Below, piece after piece: positions 17,476 through 26,102 of a DNA stretch of 64,000 nt (within the stretch, counting starts at the first letter, position 1; every line of letters starts with the position of its first letter). The position numbers and the translations under genes are program-made. The notes beneath the pieces were generated by a model. It worked only from the letters and a program-made list of their open reading frames with translations, ran no database searches and was not told where the DNA came from. Source of the stretch: Dyella telluris (GTDB lineage: Bacteria; Pseudomonadota; Gammaproteobacteria; Xanthomonadales; Rhodanobacteraceae). The stretch spans positions 496,001 to 560,000 of the forward strand of contig NZ_CP060412.1 in assembly GCF_014297575.1 (NCBI RefSeq). The letters run 5' to 3'.

Positions 17476-18372
17476 TCAGCCCTGCGCGGCGACCGTCGCG
17501 CGCATGTGGTCGATGAAGGCACGCACCTTGGCCGGCGGCTGGCGTCCCGGATACACCGCGTAAATCCCGCAGTCGGGCAGGCTGTACTGCGCCATCAGCA
17601 CTACCAGTCGCCCCTCGCGGATATCGTCGGTCACCAGGTAATCCGGCAGCACGCTGACACCCGCGCCGTGCTGCACCAGCGCGTGCGTCGCCGTGACGTT
17701 GTTGGCCTGCGCAACCGGTCGCATGCGCACGGTGCGACGTGAACCATCAGGTGCCGTGAACGTCCAGCGCAATGGCGTCGCCAGCAAGGCCAGCGCCACC
17801 CAGTCGTGCGAGGCCAGATCGGTGATCACGCGCGGTGTTCCGCGGCGCGCCAGGTAATCGGGCGAGGCCACCATCAGCTGGCGAAAGCTCCCCAGCCGTG
17901 CCGAACGCAGATTGGAATCGCGCAGCCAGCCCATGCGGATGGCCATGTCGAACCGCTCGGCAATCAGGTCGCTCATGTGATCGGTGAGCACCAGATCGGC
18001 CTGGATGTCCGGATGCACGCGCAGGAACGCAGCGAGCGCCGGGGCCACCACCACCGTGCCGTAGTCGCCGGTGGCGGTAAGGCGCAGCGTGCCGCTGGGC
18101 TTTTCCTGGCCTTGCCCCACCTGCGCAATGGCCGCCTCCGCCTCCGCCAGGATGCGCACGCAGGCTGCGTGGAAAGTGGCACCGGCTTCGGTCAGCGTCA
18201 TGCGTCGCGTACTGCGCGAGAGCAGCGTCACCCCCAGTTCGCTTTCCAGGCGCGCGATGTGCTGGCTCACCATCGCCTTGGTCATGCCCAGCACGTCGGC
18301 GGCCGCCGTGAACGAGCCCGCGCGCACCAGCGCCACGAACACGGACAAACGGTTGAGATTGACGTCGGCCAT
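17476..18372 (-). CDS. LysR-family transcriptional regulator
   Basis: A 298-residue regulator. Residues 1-60 form the winged helix-turn-helix (LNRLSVFVALVRAGSFTAAA, then MVSQHIARLESELGVTLLSR); the remainder is the periplasmic-binding-like effector domain beginning GTLRLTATGDYG. The start at 18372 follows AGGAGGACCGGC; a longer frame to 18393 is less well placed. It is transcribed divergently from an NAD(P)-dependent reductase gene, and LysR proteins usually control such a neighbour. The closest subgroup by sequence feel is the AaeR/DmlR-like set that often regulates reductases, but the inducer is unknown. Confidence 0.9.
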   Translation of the reverse strand: MADVNLNRLSVFVALVRAGSFTAAADVLGMTKAMVSQHIARLESELGVTLLSRSTRRMTLTEAGATFHAACVRILAEAEAAIAQVGQGQEKPSGTLRLTATGDYGTVVVAPALAAFLRVHPDIQADLVLTDHMSDLIAERFDMAIRMGWLRDSNLRSARLGSFRQLMVASPDYLARRGTPRVITDLASHDWVALALLATPLRWTFTAPDGSRRTVRMRPVAQANNVTATHALVQHGAGVSVLPDYLVTDDIREGRLVVLMAQYSLPDCGIYAVYPGRQPPAKVRAFIDHMRATVAAQG

Positions 18373-18385
18373 GCCGGTCCTCCTG

Positions 18386-18408
18386 ACTGTCAAGTGAAAC
18401 TTTACAGT
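18386..18408. promoter_or_regulatory. Candidate LysR operator in divergent promoter region
   Basis: ACTGT (18386-18390) and ACAGT (18404-18408) form an inverted repeat 13 bases apart in the 172-bp region between the lysR and reductase genes, close to the lysR start. Dyads of this kind with T and A at the ends are usual LysR binding sites. Confidence 0.45.
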
Positions 18409-18544
18409 GAATTACCTTTTGATGCGTTTATCCGCATCTATCGCAGGCGCATCATGGCGCCTGTTCCCACTGCAGGCGGATCGTTCACGCCCCGCGCGTC
18501 ATCGTCCGCCGCACTCCCCTTTTCCCCGCTGGAGAGCACCATCC

Positions 18545-19186
18545 ATGAAGATCGCCCTGTTCGGCGCGACCGGCCATGTCGGCCACGCCATCCTCGACGA
18601 AGCCCTGTCACGCGGCGACGACGTCACCGCCATCGTGCGCGACGCCTCGCGCCTGGCAAACCCCGACCCGCGCGTGAAGGTGGTGGTCGGCGACATCGCA
18701 GAGCCGAAAACCTGGCTGGATGCCGTGCGTGGCAGCGACGTTGTCGTGGTGAGCATCTCGGCCCGCCGCGACAATTCGAACGATGCCATCCCGGCCAAGG
18801 CCGCCGCCGTGCTCGAGGCACTGCCCCAGGCCGGCGTGAAGCGCCTGGTATGGGTGGGTGGCGCCGGTTCGCTGGAAGCCGCGCCGGGCGTGCTGGTGGT
18901 GGACGATCCGAACTTCCCCGAAGCGTGGAAGCCCGAAGCACTTGGCCAGGCCAAGGCACTGGACGTGTTCCGCCAGTACAAGGGTGACGTGGAGTGGACC
19001 TTCATCAGCCCGGCCGCCCTGCTCGAAGATGGCCCGCGCACCGGCAAGTATCGCGTGGGCGGCGACCAGCTGCTGGTGGACGCCAACGGCAAGAGCCACA
19101 TCAGCGTGCCTGACTACGCCGTGGCCCTGCTCGACCGCGTCGCCAAGAACGATGCGCGCAAGCAGCGCATTACGGTGGCTTACTGA
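18545..19186 (+). CDS. NAD(P)-binding oxidoreductase (NmrA/SDR-like)
   Basis: A 213-residue Rossmann-fold protein. The dinucleotide-binding loop is GATGHVGHAI at residues 7-16, with KVVVGDIAEPKTW marking the next nucleotide contact and KRLVWVGGAGSLE the central strand. It lacks the Tyr-x3-Lys pair of classical SDRs and looks like the YwnB/NmrA-type atypical group (WTFISPAALLEDGPRTGKYR). These act as reductases or redox sensors. The ATG at 18545 follows GGAGAGCACC. It is divergent from the LysR gene, which probably controls it. Substrate unknown. Confidence 0.88.
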   Translation: MKIALFGATGHVGHAILDEALSRGDDVTAIVRDASRLANPDPRVKVVVGDIAEPKTWLDAVRGSDVVVVSISARRDNSNDAIPAKAAAVLEALPQAGVKRLVWVGGAGSLEAAPGVLVVDDPNFPEAWKPEALGQAKALDVFRQYKGDVEWTFISPAALLEDGPRTGKYRVGGDQLLVDANGKSHISVPDYAVALLDRVAKNDARKQRITVAY

Positions 19187-19220
19187 TCGTCTGCGGCGGA
19201 TGGCCTTGGGCTATCCGCCG

Positions 19221-19262
19221 TTCTTGTCGCGCTGTTCTGGTCGCGCTGTTCTTGTCGCGCTT
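19221..19262 (+). repeat. Three tandem 14-bp repeats
   Basis: TTCTTGTCGCGCTG, TTCTGGTCGCGCTG and TTCTTGTCGCGCTT follow directly after each other downstream of the reductase stop codon. One mismatch in the second copy and one at the end of the third. Confidence 0.85.
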
Positions 19263-19350
19263 TGGAGCTGCCAACAAAACACCGCTGGTCGGCGCTGGTC
19301 AGAGCCAGTTAGCGATCACCGTTCGGCTTCGCGGCAACGTGCGCTCATCC

Positions 19351-19450
19351 CTCACCGTCATCCCCGCGAAAGCGGGGATCCAGTGCCTTTGGGCACGCAC
19401 AGGAAAGTCGAAAGTCGCTGGATCCCCGCTTTCGCGGGGATGACGGTGAG
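19351..19450. repeat. 33-bp perfect inverted repeat of the CGTCATCCCCGCGAAAGCG family
   Basis: Arms 19351-19383 and 19418-19450 are exact reverse complements, each containing its own small hairpin (CCCCGCGAAAGCGGGG), with a 34-nt spacer. It lies between convergent genes. The same dispersed sequence recurs in diverged form at 31440, 31513 and 32473. The 311-bp interval 19187-19497 holds only this and the 14-bp tandem repeats. Confidence 0.85.
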
Positions 19451-19497
19451 GTAGTTGCCATGCCGCCTCAAGATCGTGAGCAGCCTCTTGGATGTGC

Positions 19498-20109
19498 TCA
19501 GTGCATGTGCTCATGATCATGCTCGTCGGCGTGCTCATGATGATCGTCACCGCCCTGCGCGCCATCATCGTCATGGTGGTGCTCATGCCCACCATGACCA
19601 TCATCCGCTGCCCTGCCCGCCGCAGCCTCGAACGCGGCCTGATCCATCGCCGGCAGCTTCCGCACGAAAGCCACCATGTCCCAGATGGCTGCATCGTCGT
19701 GGCTGCGGCCCCAGGCCGGCATGGCAGTGAGCTTCACGCCATGCTTGATCACCCAGAACGCTTCGGCGGGATCATGCACGCCGTGCTTCGACAGATCCGG
19801 CGGCTGCGGATAAAGCCCCTTGCGCAGCTCTGTCTGCGACAGGCCCGGCGCGAGATGGCAGGACGTGCACATCTCGGCGTAATGCTCCGCGCCTCGCTGG
19901 ATACGCTGCGGATCATCCAGGTCGGGCACGCTGATGCCGTCGGCGTGACGCTCGATGGAGCGGTCACGCAAGGTGCCGATCACGCGCTCCGTCAACGCCC
20001 AATGGGGCTTGTCCGCCCCGATGTCGTAGCTACCCGACACCACGAAGGCCGCCAAACCCGCAAGAGCCAGAACCACCACCAGCACCACGATCGTCATGGT
20101 CTTTTTCAT
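19498..20109 (-). CDS. Cytochrome c with His-rich C-terminal tail
   Basis: A 203-residue protein, last gene of the copper operon. One N-terminal membrane helix or signal (residues 4-24) leads to a single class I cytochrome c domain: haem attachment CTSCH at 81-85 and a likely axial Met in LTAMPAWG (M130). After the domain, residues 171-203 hold 12 His plus many Asp/Glu, a likely metal-binding tail. The gene starts 11 bases after copB ends. A haem protein next to the multicopper oxidase CopA suggests it moves electrons or supports Cu(I) oxidation in the periplasm; the tail could bind Cu or Zn. Both ideas are inference. Confidence 0.9.
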   Translation of the reverse strand: MKKTMTIVVLVVVLALAGLAAFVVSGSYDIGADKPHWALTERVIGTLRDRSIERHADGISVPDLDDPQRIQRGAEHYAEMCTSCHLAPGLSQTELRKGLYPQPPDLSKHGVHDPAEAFWVIKHGVKLTAMPAWGRSHDDAAIWDMVAFVRKLPAMDQAAFEAAAGRAADDGHGGHEHHHDDDGAQGGDDHHEHADEHDHEHMH

Positions 20110-20120
20110 CGCCGTTTACC

Positions 20121-21128
20121 TCAAAGCCAGATGCGAACGCCAGCCACCCAGGTGGTTTCCCGCGCATGCACGTCAGGCACGCCAGGCTCGTTGTCGAAAC
20201 TGCCGAAGCGGCGTGTCCAGTTCACGCCCACGTAGGGCGCGAACTTGCGGCTGATCTCGTAACGCAGACGCAGCCCTGCTTCCACGTTCGACAACCCGGA
20301 GGCAATGCCTCGCCGCGGGTCGTCCTTGCCGTAGAAGTTGAGCTCCACCTGGGGCGTCAGGATCAGGCGTTGCGTGAAGCGCATGTCGTAGCTGGTCTCC
20401 AGCCGCAGCGCGGTGCGCCCTTCTTCGCCAACATAGAACGTTGCCTGCGTTTCGAACCAGTAAGGCGCAAGCCCTTCCACTCCGGCAGCAAGCCACTGGC
20501 GATCCGGCCCCTGCCCGAAGTCGTGGCGCGCACCGAGCTGCCAGTCCCAGAAGCTCGCAAAGGCATGGCTCCACAGCGCCTCGACGCGCCCATCCTGCGT
20601 ACCGCTGTCATCGCGCTCGCCTTCGGTCTTCAGCCACAGCCGGTTGATGGCATTGCCGTACCAGCCTTCGGCCTCCCAGCGGGTGGCGTAGTCGCCCGAG
20701 GTACTGCGGCTGCGCTCGAGCCGATCGAGCGTGAACATGCCCAGCGATGCGTTGTCGTCCATCTGCATCATGGCGTTCATCTGCGCCGGGGTCATGTCAT
20801 GCGGCACCGATTGCGGCGGCGGTGGCGGCATGTGGTCGTTCGGCGGCAAGGCCTTTGCATCCATGCCTTGCATGTCATGCCCGGACATATCGTGGCCTTG
20901 CATGGCCTGCATGCCCGTCATGTCATGGCCCGTGTGATCCATGGCGGCAGGCTGCGCATCGGTTTTCTCCGGTGCGGCGACGTGATGCTGGTGCGCCGGT
21001 GCATGGCTGTCCTGTGGCGGTGACATCGCCATGCCCGGCATGTCCTGCATAGCCACGGCCTGCGCAAAGCCTGCCACCGGCAGCACGCCAAGGCTGGCGA
21101 CAATCCAGCGCGAAAGTGTGCTGCTCAT
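20121..21128 (-). CDS. copB: Copper resistance outer-membrane protein CopB
   Basis: A 335-residue protein with a signal peptide (cleavage near GFAQA) then a Met/His-rich stretch (MQDMPGMAMSPPQDSHAPAH, later MQGHDMSGHDMQGMDAK) that binds copper in this family, followed by a CopB beta-barrel domain with WYGNAINRLWLKTEGE and ending in a Trp-Leu outer-membrane signature (VAGVRIWL). The ATG overlaps the copA stop codon (ATGA), so translation is coupled. CopB helps sequester or move copper at the outer membrane. The chosen start has support from this coupling; an open frame extends upstream only as shadow of copA. Confidence 0.93.
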   Translation of the reverse strand: MSSTLSRWIVASLGVLPVAGFAQAVAMQDMPGMAMSPPQDSHAPAHQHHVAAPEKTDAQPAAMDHTGHDMTGMQAMQGHDMSGHDMQGMDAKALPPNDHMPPPPPQSVPHDMTPAQMNAMMQMDDNASLGMFTLDRLERSRSTSGDYATRWEAEGWYGNAINRLWLKTEGERDDSGTQDGRVEALWSHAFASFWDWQLGARHDFGQGPDRQWLAAGVEGLAPYWFETQATFYVGEEGRTALRLETSYDMRFTQRLILTPQVELNFYGKDDPRRGIASGLSNVEAGLRLRYEISRKFAPYVGVNWTRRFGSFDNEPGVPDVHARETTWVAGVRIWL

Positions 21129-22867
21129 GCCACCACCACTTCGCGGAACATGCCCGCTTCCATGTGATAAAGCAGGTGGCAGTGGTAAGCCCAGCGTCCC
21201 ACCGCATCTGCACTCACGCGATAGGCCAGGCGCTGCGCCGGCTGCACCATCACGGTGTGCTTGCGCACCTGGAACGTGCCATTGGGCGCTTCGAGTTCGC
21301 TCCACATGCCGTGCAAATGGATGGGATGCGTCATCATGGTGTCGTTCACCAGCACAATGCGCACATGCTCGCCATGGCGCAGGCGCAGCGGCTCCGCACC
21401 CGAGTAGCGCTTGCCGTCGAACGACCACAGATAGCGCTCCATGTTGCCGGTAAGGCGCAGGGTCAGCTCGCGATCCACACTGGGCGAGATGGGCGCGTCC
21501 ACGGCATGCAGGTCGGCGTAGGTGAGCACGCGGCGGCCGTTATCGCGCAAGCCCACGCCAGGATCGTCGAGGTTGGTACGCGGCATTGGCACGCGCATGT
21601 CCACCTCGGGGCCGGTCTTCAATGACGGATCCTGCATGCCCGCATGCGACATCGCCATGCCGGGCATCGCCATCATGTCCATGCCGGCCATATCGTGCCC
21701 CATGCTGGCGTGATCCATGCCGCCATGATCCATCTGCCCCATCATGTCGCCCATGCTGAGCAGCGGACGGCGATCCAGCGCCGGTACGTCTGCCGTCATG
21801 CCGGCGCGCGGCGCCAGCGTGGCACGTGCATAACCGGTACGGTCCATGCTCTGCGCGAAGATGGTCCATGCGCGATCCGCCGACGGCTGCACGATCACGT
21901 CATAAGTTTCGGCCGTGCCGATGCGGAACTCGTCCACCGTAACCGGCTCGATGGCCTGACCGTCGGCGGCGACCACCGTCATCTTCAGGCCAGGAATGCG
22001 CACGTCGAAGAACGTCATGGACGAGCCGTTGATGAAACGCAGGCGGATCTTTTCCCCCGCGTTGAACAGGCCCGTCCAGTTGCCCGCGGGCGTGCAGCCA
22101 TTCACCAGATGGGTATAGGCCACCGCCGAGACATCGGCCAGATCCGTGGGATCCATGCGCATCTGGTTCCACATGCGCCGGTCAGCCAGCGCCTTGGCGA
22201 TGCCTTCGCTGCCGGCATCGTGCGCGAAATCGCCCACGGTGCGCTTGCCGACGTTGTAGTAGGCGCTCTGCTTCTTGAGATTGGCGTAGATGGTTTCCGG
22301 ATCAAGATCGGTCCAGTCGTTGAGCATCACCACATAGTCGCGATCCGCCGGATGGCCCTCGCCGTCGCGCGGCTCGACCACGATGGGGCCATACAGGCCG
22401 GTCTGTTCCTGGAAGCGCGAATGACTGTGGTACCAGTAGGTGCCCGACTGGTTCACGGTGAACCGATAGGTGTACTCGCCGCCTGCCGGAATGCCATCGA
22501 AACTCAGGCCCGGCACGCCATCCATATCCGCCGGCAACACGATGCCGTGCCAGTGGATGGAGCTGGCCACCTTGAGGCGGTTGCGCACGCGCAACGTCAC
22601 CGTGTCGCCCTGCTTCCAGCGCAACAGCGGCGCCGGCAGCTGGCCATTCACCACGGTCGCCACGCGACGCGTTCCGGTGAAATCCACCGGCAGCTCGCCG
22701 ATCTCCAGGTCGAAGTGATTGCCGCGCAATTCCGCTCGCGGAGCGGCCGCTTGCGCCAGCGCATTGCCGCGCCACAAGCCCAACCCGGCAGCCACTCCGC
22801 CGAGCGCCAATCCTTGTACGAAACGCCGACGCGGCAGCTGAAAGCCGCGCGGTTCCTGCTTGTTCAT
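21125..22867 (-). CDS. copA: Multicopper oxidase CopA, copper resistance
   Basis: A 580-residue periplasmic copper oxidase exported through Tat: the signal carries RRRFVQGLALGGVAAG. Three cupredoxin domains supply the copper ligands, seen as SIHWHGIVLP, YWYHSHSRFQ, THPIHLHGMW and YHCHLLYHMEAGM. A Met/His-rich insert (DHGGMDHASMGHDMAGMDMM) near residues 400-430 is typical of CopA/PcoA and binds extra copper. It oxidises Cu(I) to less toxic Cu(II). The start at 22867 follows GGAGTCAAGGC. copB overlaps its end by four bases; the Cys-rich secreted protein gene lies 83 bases upstream in the same direction. Confidence 0.95.
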   Translation of the reverse strand: MNKQEPRGFQLPRRRFVQGLALGGVAAGLGLWRGNALAQAAAPRAELRGNHFDLEIGELPVDFTGTRRVATVVNGQLPAPLLRWKQGDTVTLRVRNRLKVASSIHWHGIVLPADMDGVPGLSFDGIPAGGEYTYRFTVNQSGTYWYHSHSRFQEQTGLYGPIVVEPRDGEGHPADRDYVVMLNDWTDLDPETIYANLKKQSAYYNVGKRTVGDFAHDAGSEGIAKALADRRMWNQMRMDPTDLADVSAVAYTHLVNGCTPAGNWTGLFNAGEKIRLRFINGSSMTFFDVRIPGLKMTVVAADGQAIEPVTVDEFRIGTAETYDVIVQPSADRAWTIFAQSMDRTGYARATLAPRAGMTADVPALDRRPLLSMGDMMGQMDHGGMDHASMGHDMAGMDMMAMPGMAMSHAGMQDPSLKTGPEVDMRVPMPRTNLDDPGVGLRDNGRRVLTYADLHAVDAPISPSVDRELTLRLTGNMERYLWSFDGKRYSGAEPLRLRHGEHVRIVLVNDTMMTHPIHLHGMWSELEAPNGTFQVRKHTVMVQPAQRLAYRVSADAVGRWAYHCHLLYHMEAGMFREVVVA

Positions 22868-22950
22868 TGCCTTGACTCCGTCAGGTGCGCCCACGACGCA
22901 GGCGCATCGAATCGGCCGGTACACGCCGGCCCGTTGCGATCAACGGGAGA

Positions 22951-23307
22951 TCAGACGACCGGTGGCCGCAGCGGCGGCTCGTAGACGGGTTGCGGGGCAG
23001 CTTCGCGGCGCGCCTGCCAGAGGGAACCTGCCGCCTGCACGTGCAGCACGTGCGGCACCGCCGACGCGGGCACCGAGGCCGGCACGTGGGTGCAGCAGCT
23101 GTCGGAGGCGAGCGTCGACGCATGGCCTGCGGCGTGATCCGGCGCGACATGCTGCATGGCCATCACGCCCATGGCCCCTGACGAGGGACAGCAATCGTCA
23201 TGCCGGGGCATGGCCCAGGCCACGCTGGACAGCGTCAGCCACGCGCACAGGGCCAGCACCAGCAAGGCGCGGCAACGGCGTAGATGACGGAACAGGTGGC
23301 GGGTCAT
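22951..23307 (-). CDS. Small Cys/His secreted protein at head of copper operon (DUF2946-like)
   Basis: A 118-residue protein with a basic N-terminus and a signal or membrane helix (ALLVLALCAWLTLSSVAWA), then a region with two Cys pairs (HDDCCPSSG and DSCCTH) and Met/His residues. Size, layout and position before copA fit the small DUF2946-type proteins often found in copper loci; that name is an inference from context. The Cys pairs may bind Cu(I). The ATG at 23307 has only a weak ribosome binding site. No regulator gene (CopR/S or CueR) is adjacent. Confidence 0.7.
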   Translation of the reverse strand: MTRHLFRHLRRCRALLVLALCAWLTLSSVAWAMPRHDDCCPSSGAMGVMAMQHVAPDHAAGHASTLASDSCCTHVPASVPASAVPHVLHVQAAGSLWQARREAAPQPVYEPPLRPPVV

Positions 23308-23382
23308 GGGGCCGAGGATAGTCGCGCCGGAGCGGTGCCTCAACTCTGGAGCAGGCTCCAGGCGGCCTGACGCCGATGTCTC

Positions 23383-23464
23383 CTGCAGGAGCGCACTGGT
23401 GCGCGACCGCCATGCCTTGTGGCCGACGCTTTGCAGGATCTCGCGCACAAGTGCGCTCCTACAG
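23383..23464. repeat. REP-like palindromic repeat, copy 2
   Basis: Arms CTGCAGGAGCGCACTGGTGC (from 23383) and GCACAAGTGCGCTCCTACAG (to 23464) in the divergent region between the copper operon and rlmJ. It is immediately followed by the rlmJ promoter area. Confidence 0.8.
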
Positions 23465-23487
23465 GGGAATCGCCCCACCCGGTCACC

Positions 23488-23493
23488 TATAAT
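23488..23493 (+). promoter_or_regulatory. Consensus -10 box of rlmJ
   Basis: Perfect TATAAT ending 28 bases before the rlmJ ATG. The -35 would fall at the edge of the palindromic repeat and is poor. Confidence 0.5.
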
Positions 23494-23521
23494 GACCCAC
23501 CCTACGGCGCGTCCCCTTGCC

Positions 23522-24403
23522 ATGAACTATCGCCACGCCTATCACGCCGGCAACTTCGCCGATGTCCTCAAGCACACCGTGCTGCTCGCGTTGATCGAGG
23601 CGCTGCAGGCGAAGTCCACGCCGTTCGCCTTCGTCGACACGCACGCCGGCAGCGGCTGCTATGCGCTGGACAGCGCCGAGGCCGGCAAGACCGGCGAATA
23701 CAAGGACGGCATCGCGCGCCTGCTGTTCCCCGACCTGCACCAGGGCAACGCCAACGCCGGCACCCTGCCCCCGCTGCTGCGGCGCTGGCTGGACGCCATC
23801 CTGCGCCTGCCCGGCAACGAACACGGCCTGAAGCTCTACCCCGGTTCGCCGCTGCAGGTGGCGAACGCCATGCGGGACACCGACAGCGCGCAGCTGTGCG
23901 AGCTGCACCCGGAAGAGGCAACGCGCCTGAAGGAACTGTTCCATCACGACCACCGCGTGCACGTGCATCATCGAAACGGTTACGAAGCGCTCAAGGCGCT
24001 GCTGCCGCCGAAGGAAAAGCGCGGTCTGGTGTTGATCGATCCGCCGTACGAGGCACAGGAATCCGAGTACCGCGTGATCGAGCAGTCGATCAAGGCCGCG
24101 CTGGAGCGCTGGCCCACCGGCGTTTACGCGGTGTGGTACCCGATCAAGCTGCGCAGCCAGGTGCAGCCGTTCCACCGCTGGCTGCAGCGCTGCGGCGCGC
24201 GTCGCGTGCTGCGTGCCGAGCTGCTGGTGCATCCGGATGACTCGCCGCTGCGCCTCAACGGTTCGGGCATGGTCATCCTCAATGCGCCTTGGAAGCTGGA
24301 CGATGCCCTGCGTGACTCTCTGCGCGCCATGGCACCGCTGCTGTCGCAGGAACGTCCGGCGCAGTGGCGCCTGGACTGGCTGGTGGAAGAAAGCGCCAGC
24401 TGA
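23522..24403 (+). CDS. rlmJ: 23S rRNA (adenine(2030)-N6)-methyltransferase
   Basis: A 293-residue SAM-dependent methyltransferase that modifies A2030 of 23S rRNA. The N-terminus (MNYRHAYHAGNFADVLKHTV) is the RlmJ hallmark. The SAM site includes FVDTHAGSGCYAL, and the catalytic motif is DPPYE (in VLIDPPYEAQESEYR). The insertion typical of RlmJ (RLLFPDLHQGN to the LPGNEHGLKLYPGSP region) is present. Length fits the E. coli enzyme (280 residues). It is a stand-alone gene behind a TATAAT box. Confidence 0.93.
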   Translation: MNYRHAYHAGNFADVLKHTVLLALIEALQAKSTPFAFVDTHAGSGCYALDSAEAGKTGEYKDGIARLLFPDLHQGNANAGTLPPLLRRWLDAILRLPGNEHGLKLYPGSPLQVANAMRDTDSAQLCELHPEEATRLKELFHHDHRVHVHHRNGYEALKALLPPKEKRGLVLIDPPYEAQESEYRVIEQSIKAALERWPTGVYAVWYPIKLRSQVQPFHRWLQRCGARRVLRAELLVHPDDSPLRLNGSGMVILNAPWKLDDALRDSLRAMAPLLSQERPAQWRLDWLVEESAS

Positions 24404-24513
24404 ACACCGCGGCCCGCGTCCACCTGCCGAACACCTTCTGCCCGGCCAGCCCGCTAAGGTGACACCGACCAGGGTTCGCCTTAGGCTCGAACCAACATTC
24501 GGGGAAACCGGCC

Positions 24514-25032
24514 ATGAACCAGCACCTCACTCACATTCTCCTGCGCGGCGCCGCCGCCTTTGGCCTGCTGGCGCTGGCCGCCTGTGCGCCGGCACCGATC
24601 TACAAGCCTTCGCCCACCACGGTGGTCACCTCGCCGGACATCGTGTCGCAATCGCCCGGCCAGTTCGCCAACGCCGACGTGATCTGGGGCGGCCAGGTGG
24701 TGGAGGTGCACAACCTGGCCGACCACAGCGAAGTGGAAATCGTGGGCTACCCGCTGGACAGCTCGCAACGTCCCAAGGTGGCCAACCACGGTGGCTGGGG
24801 CCGTTTCATCGCCGTGTTGCCGGGCTACGTGGAATCGTTCGATTACCCGACCGGTTCGCTGGTCACCCTCACCGGCCACATCGCCGGCTCGCGTGACGGC
24901 AAGGTCGGCGAAGCCAACTACGTCTACCCGCTGGTCAGCGTGGCCCAGTCGCATCGCTGGACCCCCGACGAAATGAACGCCGGCAAGTCGAACGTGAGTT
25001 TCGGCGTGGGTGTGGGCGCCGTCATTCACTGA
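24514..25032 (+). CDS. Slp family outer-membrane lipoprotein
   Basis: A 172-residue lipoprotein: the signal peptide ends LALAACAPAPIYK, with the lipidated Cys near residue 25. The mature part reads VIWGGQVVEVHNLADHSEVE and YPLDSSQRPKVANHGGWGRF then GSLVTLTGHIAG, which are the conserved blocks of the Slp (starvation/carbon-limitation inducible) family. Slp proteins sit in the outer membrane and relate to acid or starvation stress; molecular role unclear. Ribosome binding site GGGGAAACC precedes the ATG. It is followed by a CDF transporter 48 bases later, possibly co-transcribed. Confidence 0.9.
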   Translation: MNQHLTHILLRGAAAFGLLALAACAPAPIYKPSPTTVVTSPDIVSQSPGQFANADVIWGGQVVEVHNLADHSEVEIVGYPLDSSQRPKVANHGGWGRFIAVLPGYVESFDYPTGSLVTLTGHIAGSRDGKVGEANYVYPLVSVAQSHRWTPDEMNAGKSNVSFGVGVGAVIH

Positions 25033-25080
25033 GGGAAATTGGCCGGCTAAACTGCTTTCCCTCGTCCAAAGGATGGAACG

Positions 25081-25989
25081 ATGTCCGGCCAAGCCAATTC
25101 ACTGAGGGCCATCCTGCTTGCCCTCGGCGCCAATTTCGCCATTTTCGTGAGCAAGCTCGTTGCCGCGTTGATCACCGGCTCGGGCGCCATGCTGGCCGAG
25201 GCCGTGCACTCACTGGCCGATTGCGGCAATCAGGGCTTGTTGCTGCTGGGCATGCGCCAGGCGCATCGTCCGGCCTCCGACGAATACCCGCTGGGCTGGG
25301 GCCGCGCCCTGTACTTCTGGTCGTTCCTCGTGGCCATACTGCTGTTCAGCGTGGGCGGCATGTTTTCGATCTACGAGGGCATCCACAAGCTCAACCACCC
25401 CGAGCCGCTGAAGTGGCCGTGGCTGGCCATCGGTGTGCTGGCCTTCGGCGTGGTGGCCGAATCCATTTCCATGCGCGGCTGCCTGACGGAAGTGAACAAG
25501 GCCCGGGACGGCCGCAGCCTGTGGCGCTGGTTCCATGAAACGCGCTCCAGCGAATTGCTGGTGATCTTCGGCGAAGACCTCGCCGCCTTGTTCGGCCTGT
25601 GCGTGGCGCTGGTGGCCGTGCTGGCCACGATGATCACCGGTAACCTGCTCTACGACGCCATCGGCACCATCGTCATCGGTGCACTGCTGATGGTGGTGTC
25701 CATCGCCGTGGCCAGCGAGGTGAAGGACCTGCTGATTGGCCAGGGCGTGGAACCCAAGCGCCGCGAAGCACTGATCGCCTTCATCAATGCGCGCCCGGAA
25801 GTGGATGTGGTGCTCAACCTGATCACCCTGCAGATGGGTCCGGACGTGATGGTGGCGGTGAAGGCGCGCATGGCACCCGCACCTGACCAGAGCTCGCTGA
25901 TCCAGGCGATCAACAGCGTCGAACACGCCATGAAAACGCAGTTCCCCGATATCCGCTGGAGCTTCTTCGAGCCGGATATCGCTGACTGA
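25081..25989 (+). CDS. Cation diffusion facilitator family transporter
   Basis: A 302-residue CDF exporter with six predicted helices and a C-terminal cytosolic domain. TM2 holds HSLAD (H43, D47), the usual metal-binding pair. The paired motif in TM5 is GEDLAAL rather than the HxxxD of zinc exporters, which places it with the SLC30A9/TMEM163-like branch rather than FieF/ZitB. The cytosolic domain (RPEVDVVLNLITLQMGPDVM) has the CDF ferredoxin-like fold. It likely exports Zn2+, Mn2+ or a similar ion. AAGGATGG precedes the ATG. A palindromic repeat separates its end from the convergent VOC gene. Confidence 0.88.
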   Translation: MSGQANSLRAILLALGANFAIFVSKLVAALITGSGAMLAEAVHSLADCGNQGLLLLGMRQAHRPASDEYPLGWGRALYFWSFLVAILLFSVGGMFSIYEGIHKLNHPEPLKWPWLAIGVLAFGVVAESISMRGCLTEVNKARDGRSLWRWFHETRSSELLVIFGEDLAALFGLCVALVAVLATMITGNLLYDAIGTIVIGALLMVVSIAVASEVKDLLIGQGVEPKRREALIAFINARPEVDVVLNLITLQMGPDVMVAVKARMAPAPDQSSLIQAINSVEHAMKTQFPDIRWSFFEPDIAD

Positions 25990-26005
25990 AGCCGCCACTG
26001 ATTTT

Positions 26006-26088
26006 CTGTAGGAGCGCACTGGTGCGCGACCAGCCAGCGAGGCGTGGAAGCCGCTGCGTTCCGGTCGCGCACCAGTGCGCTCCTGCAG
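26006..26088. repeat. REP-like palindromic repeat, copy 3
   Basis: Arms CTGTAGGAGCGCACTGGTGC (from 26006) and GCACCAGTGCGCTCCTGCAG (to 26088), located between the convergent CDF and VOC genes. Confidence 0.85.
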
Positions 26089-26102
26089 TGGGAACTTCCG
26101 TA

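Noticed and set aside
19351..19450. Possible CRISPR-like repeat
   Set aside because: Only one inverted pair exists with no regular direct repeats or spacers; it belongs to a dispersed palindromic family.
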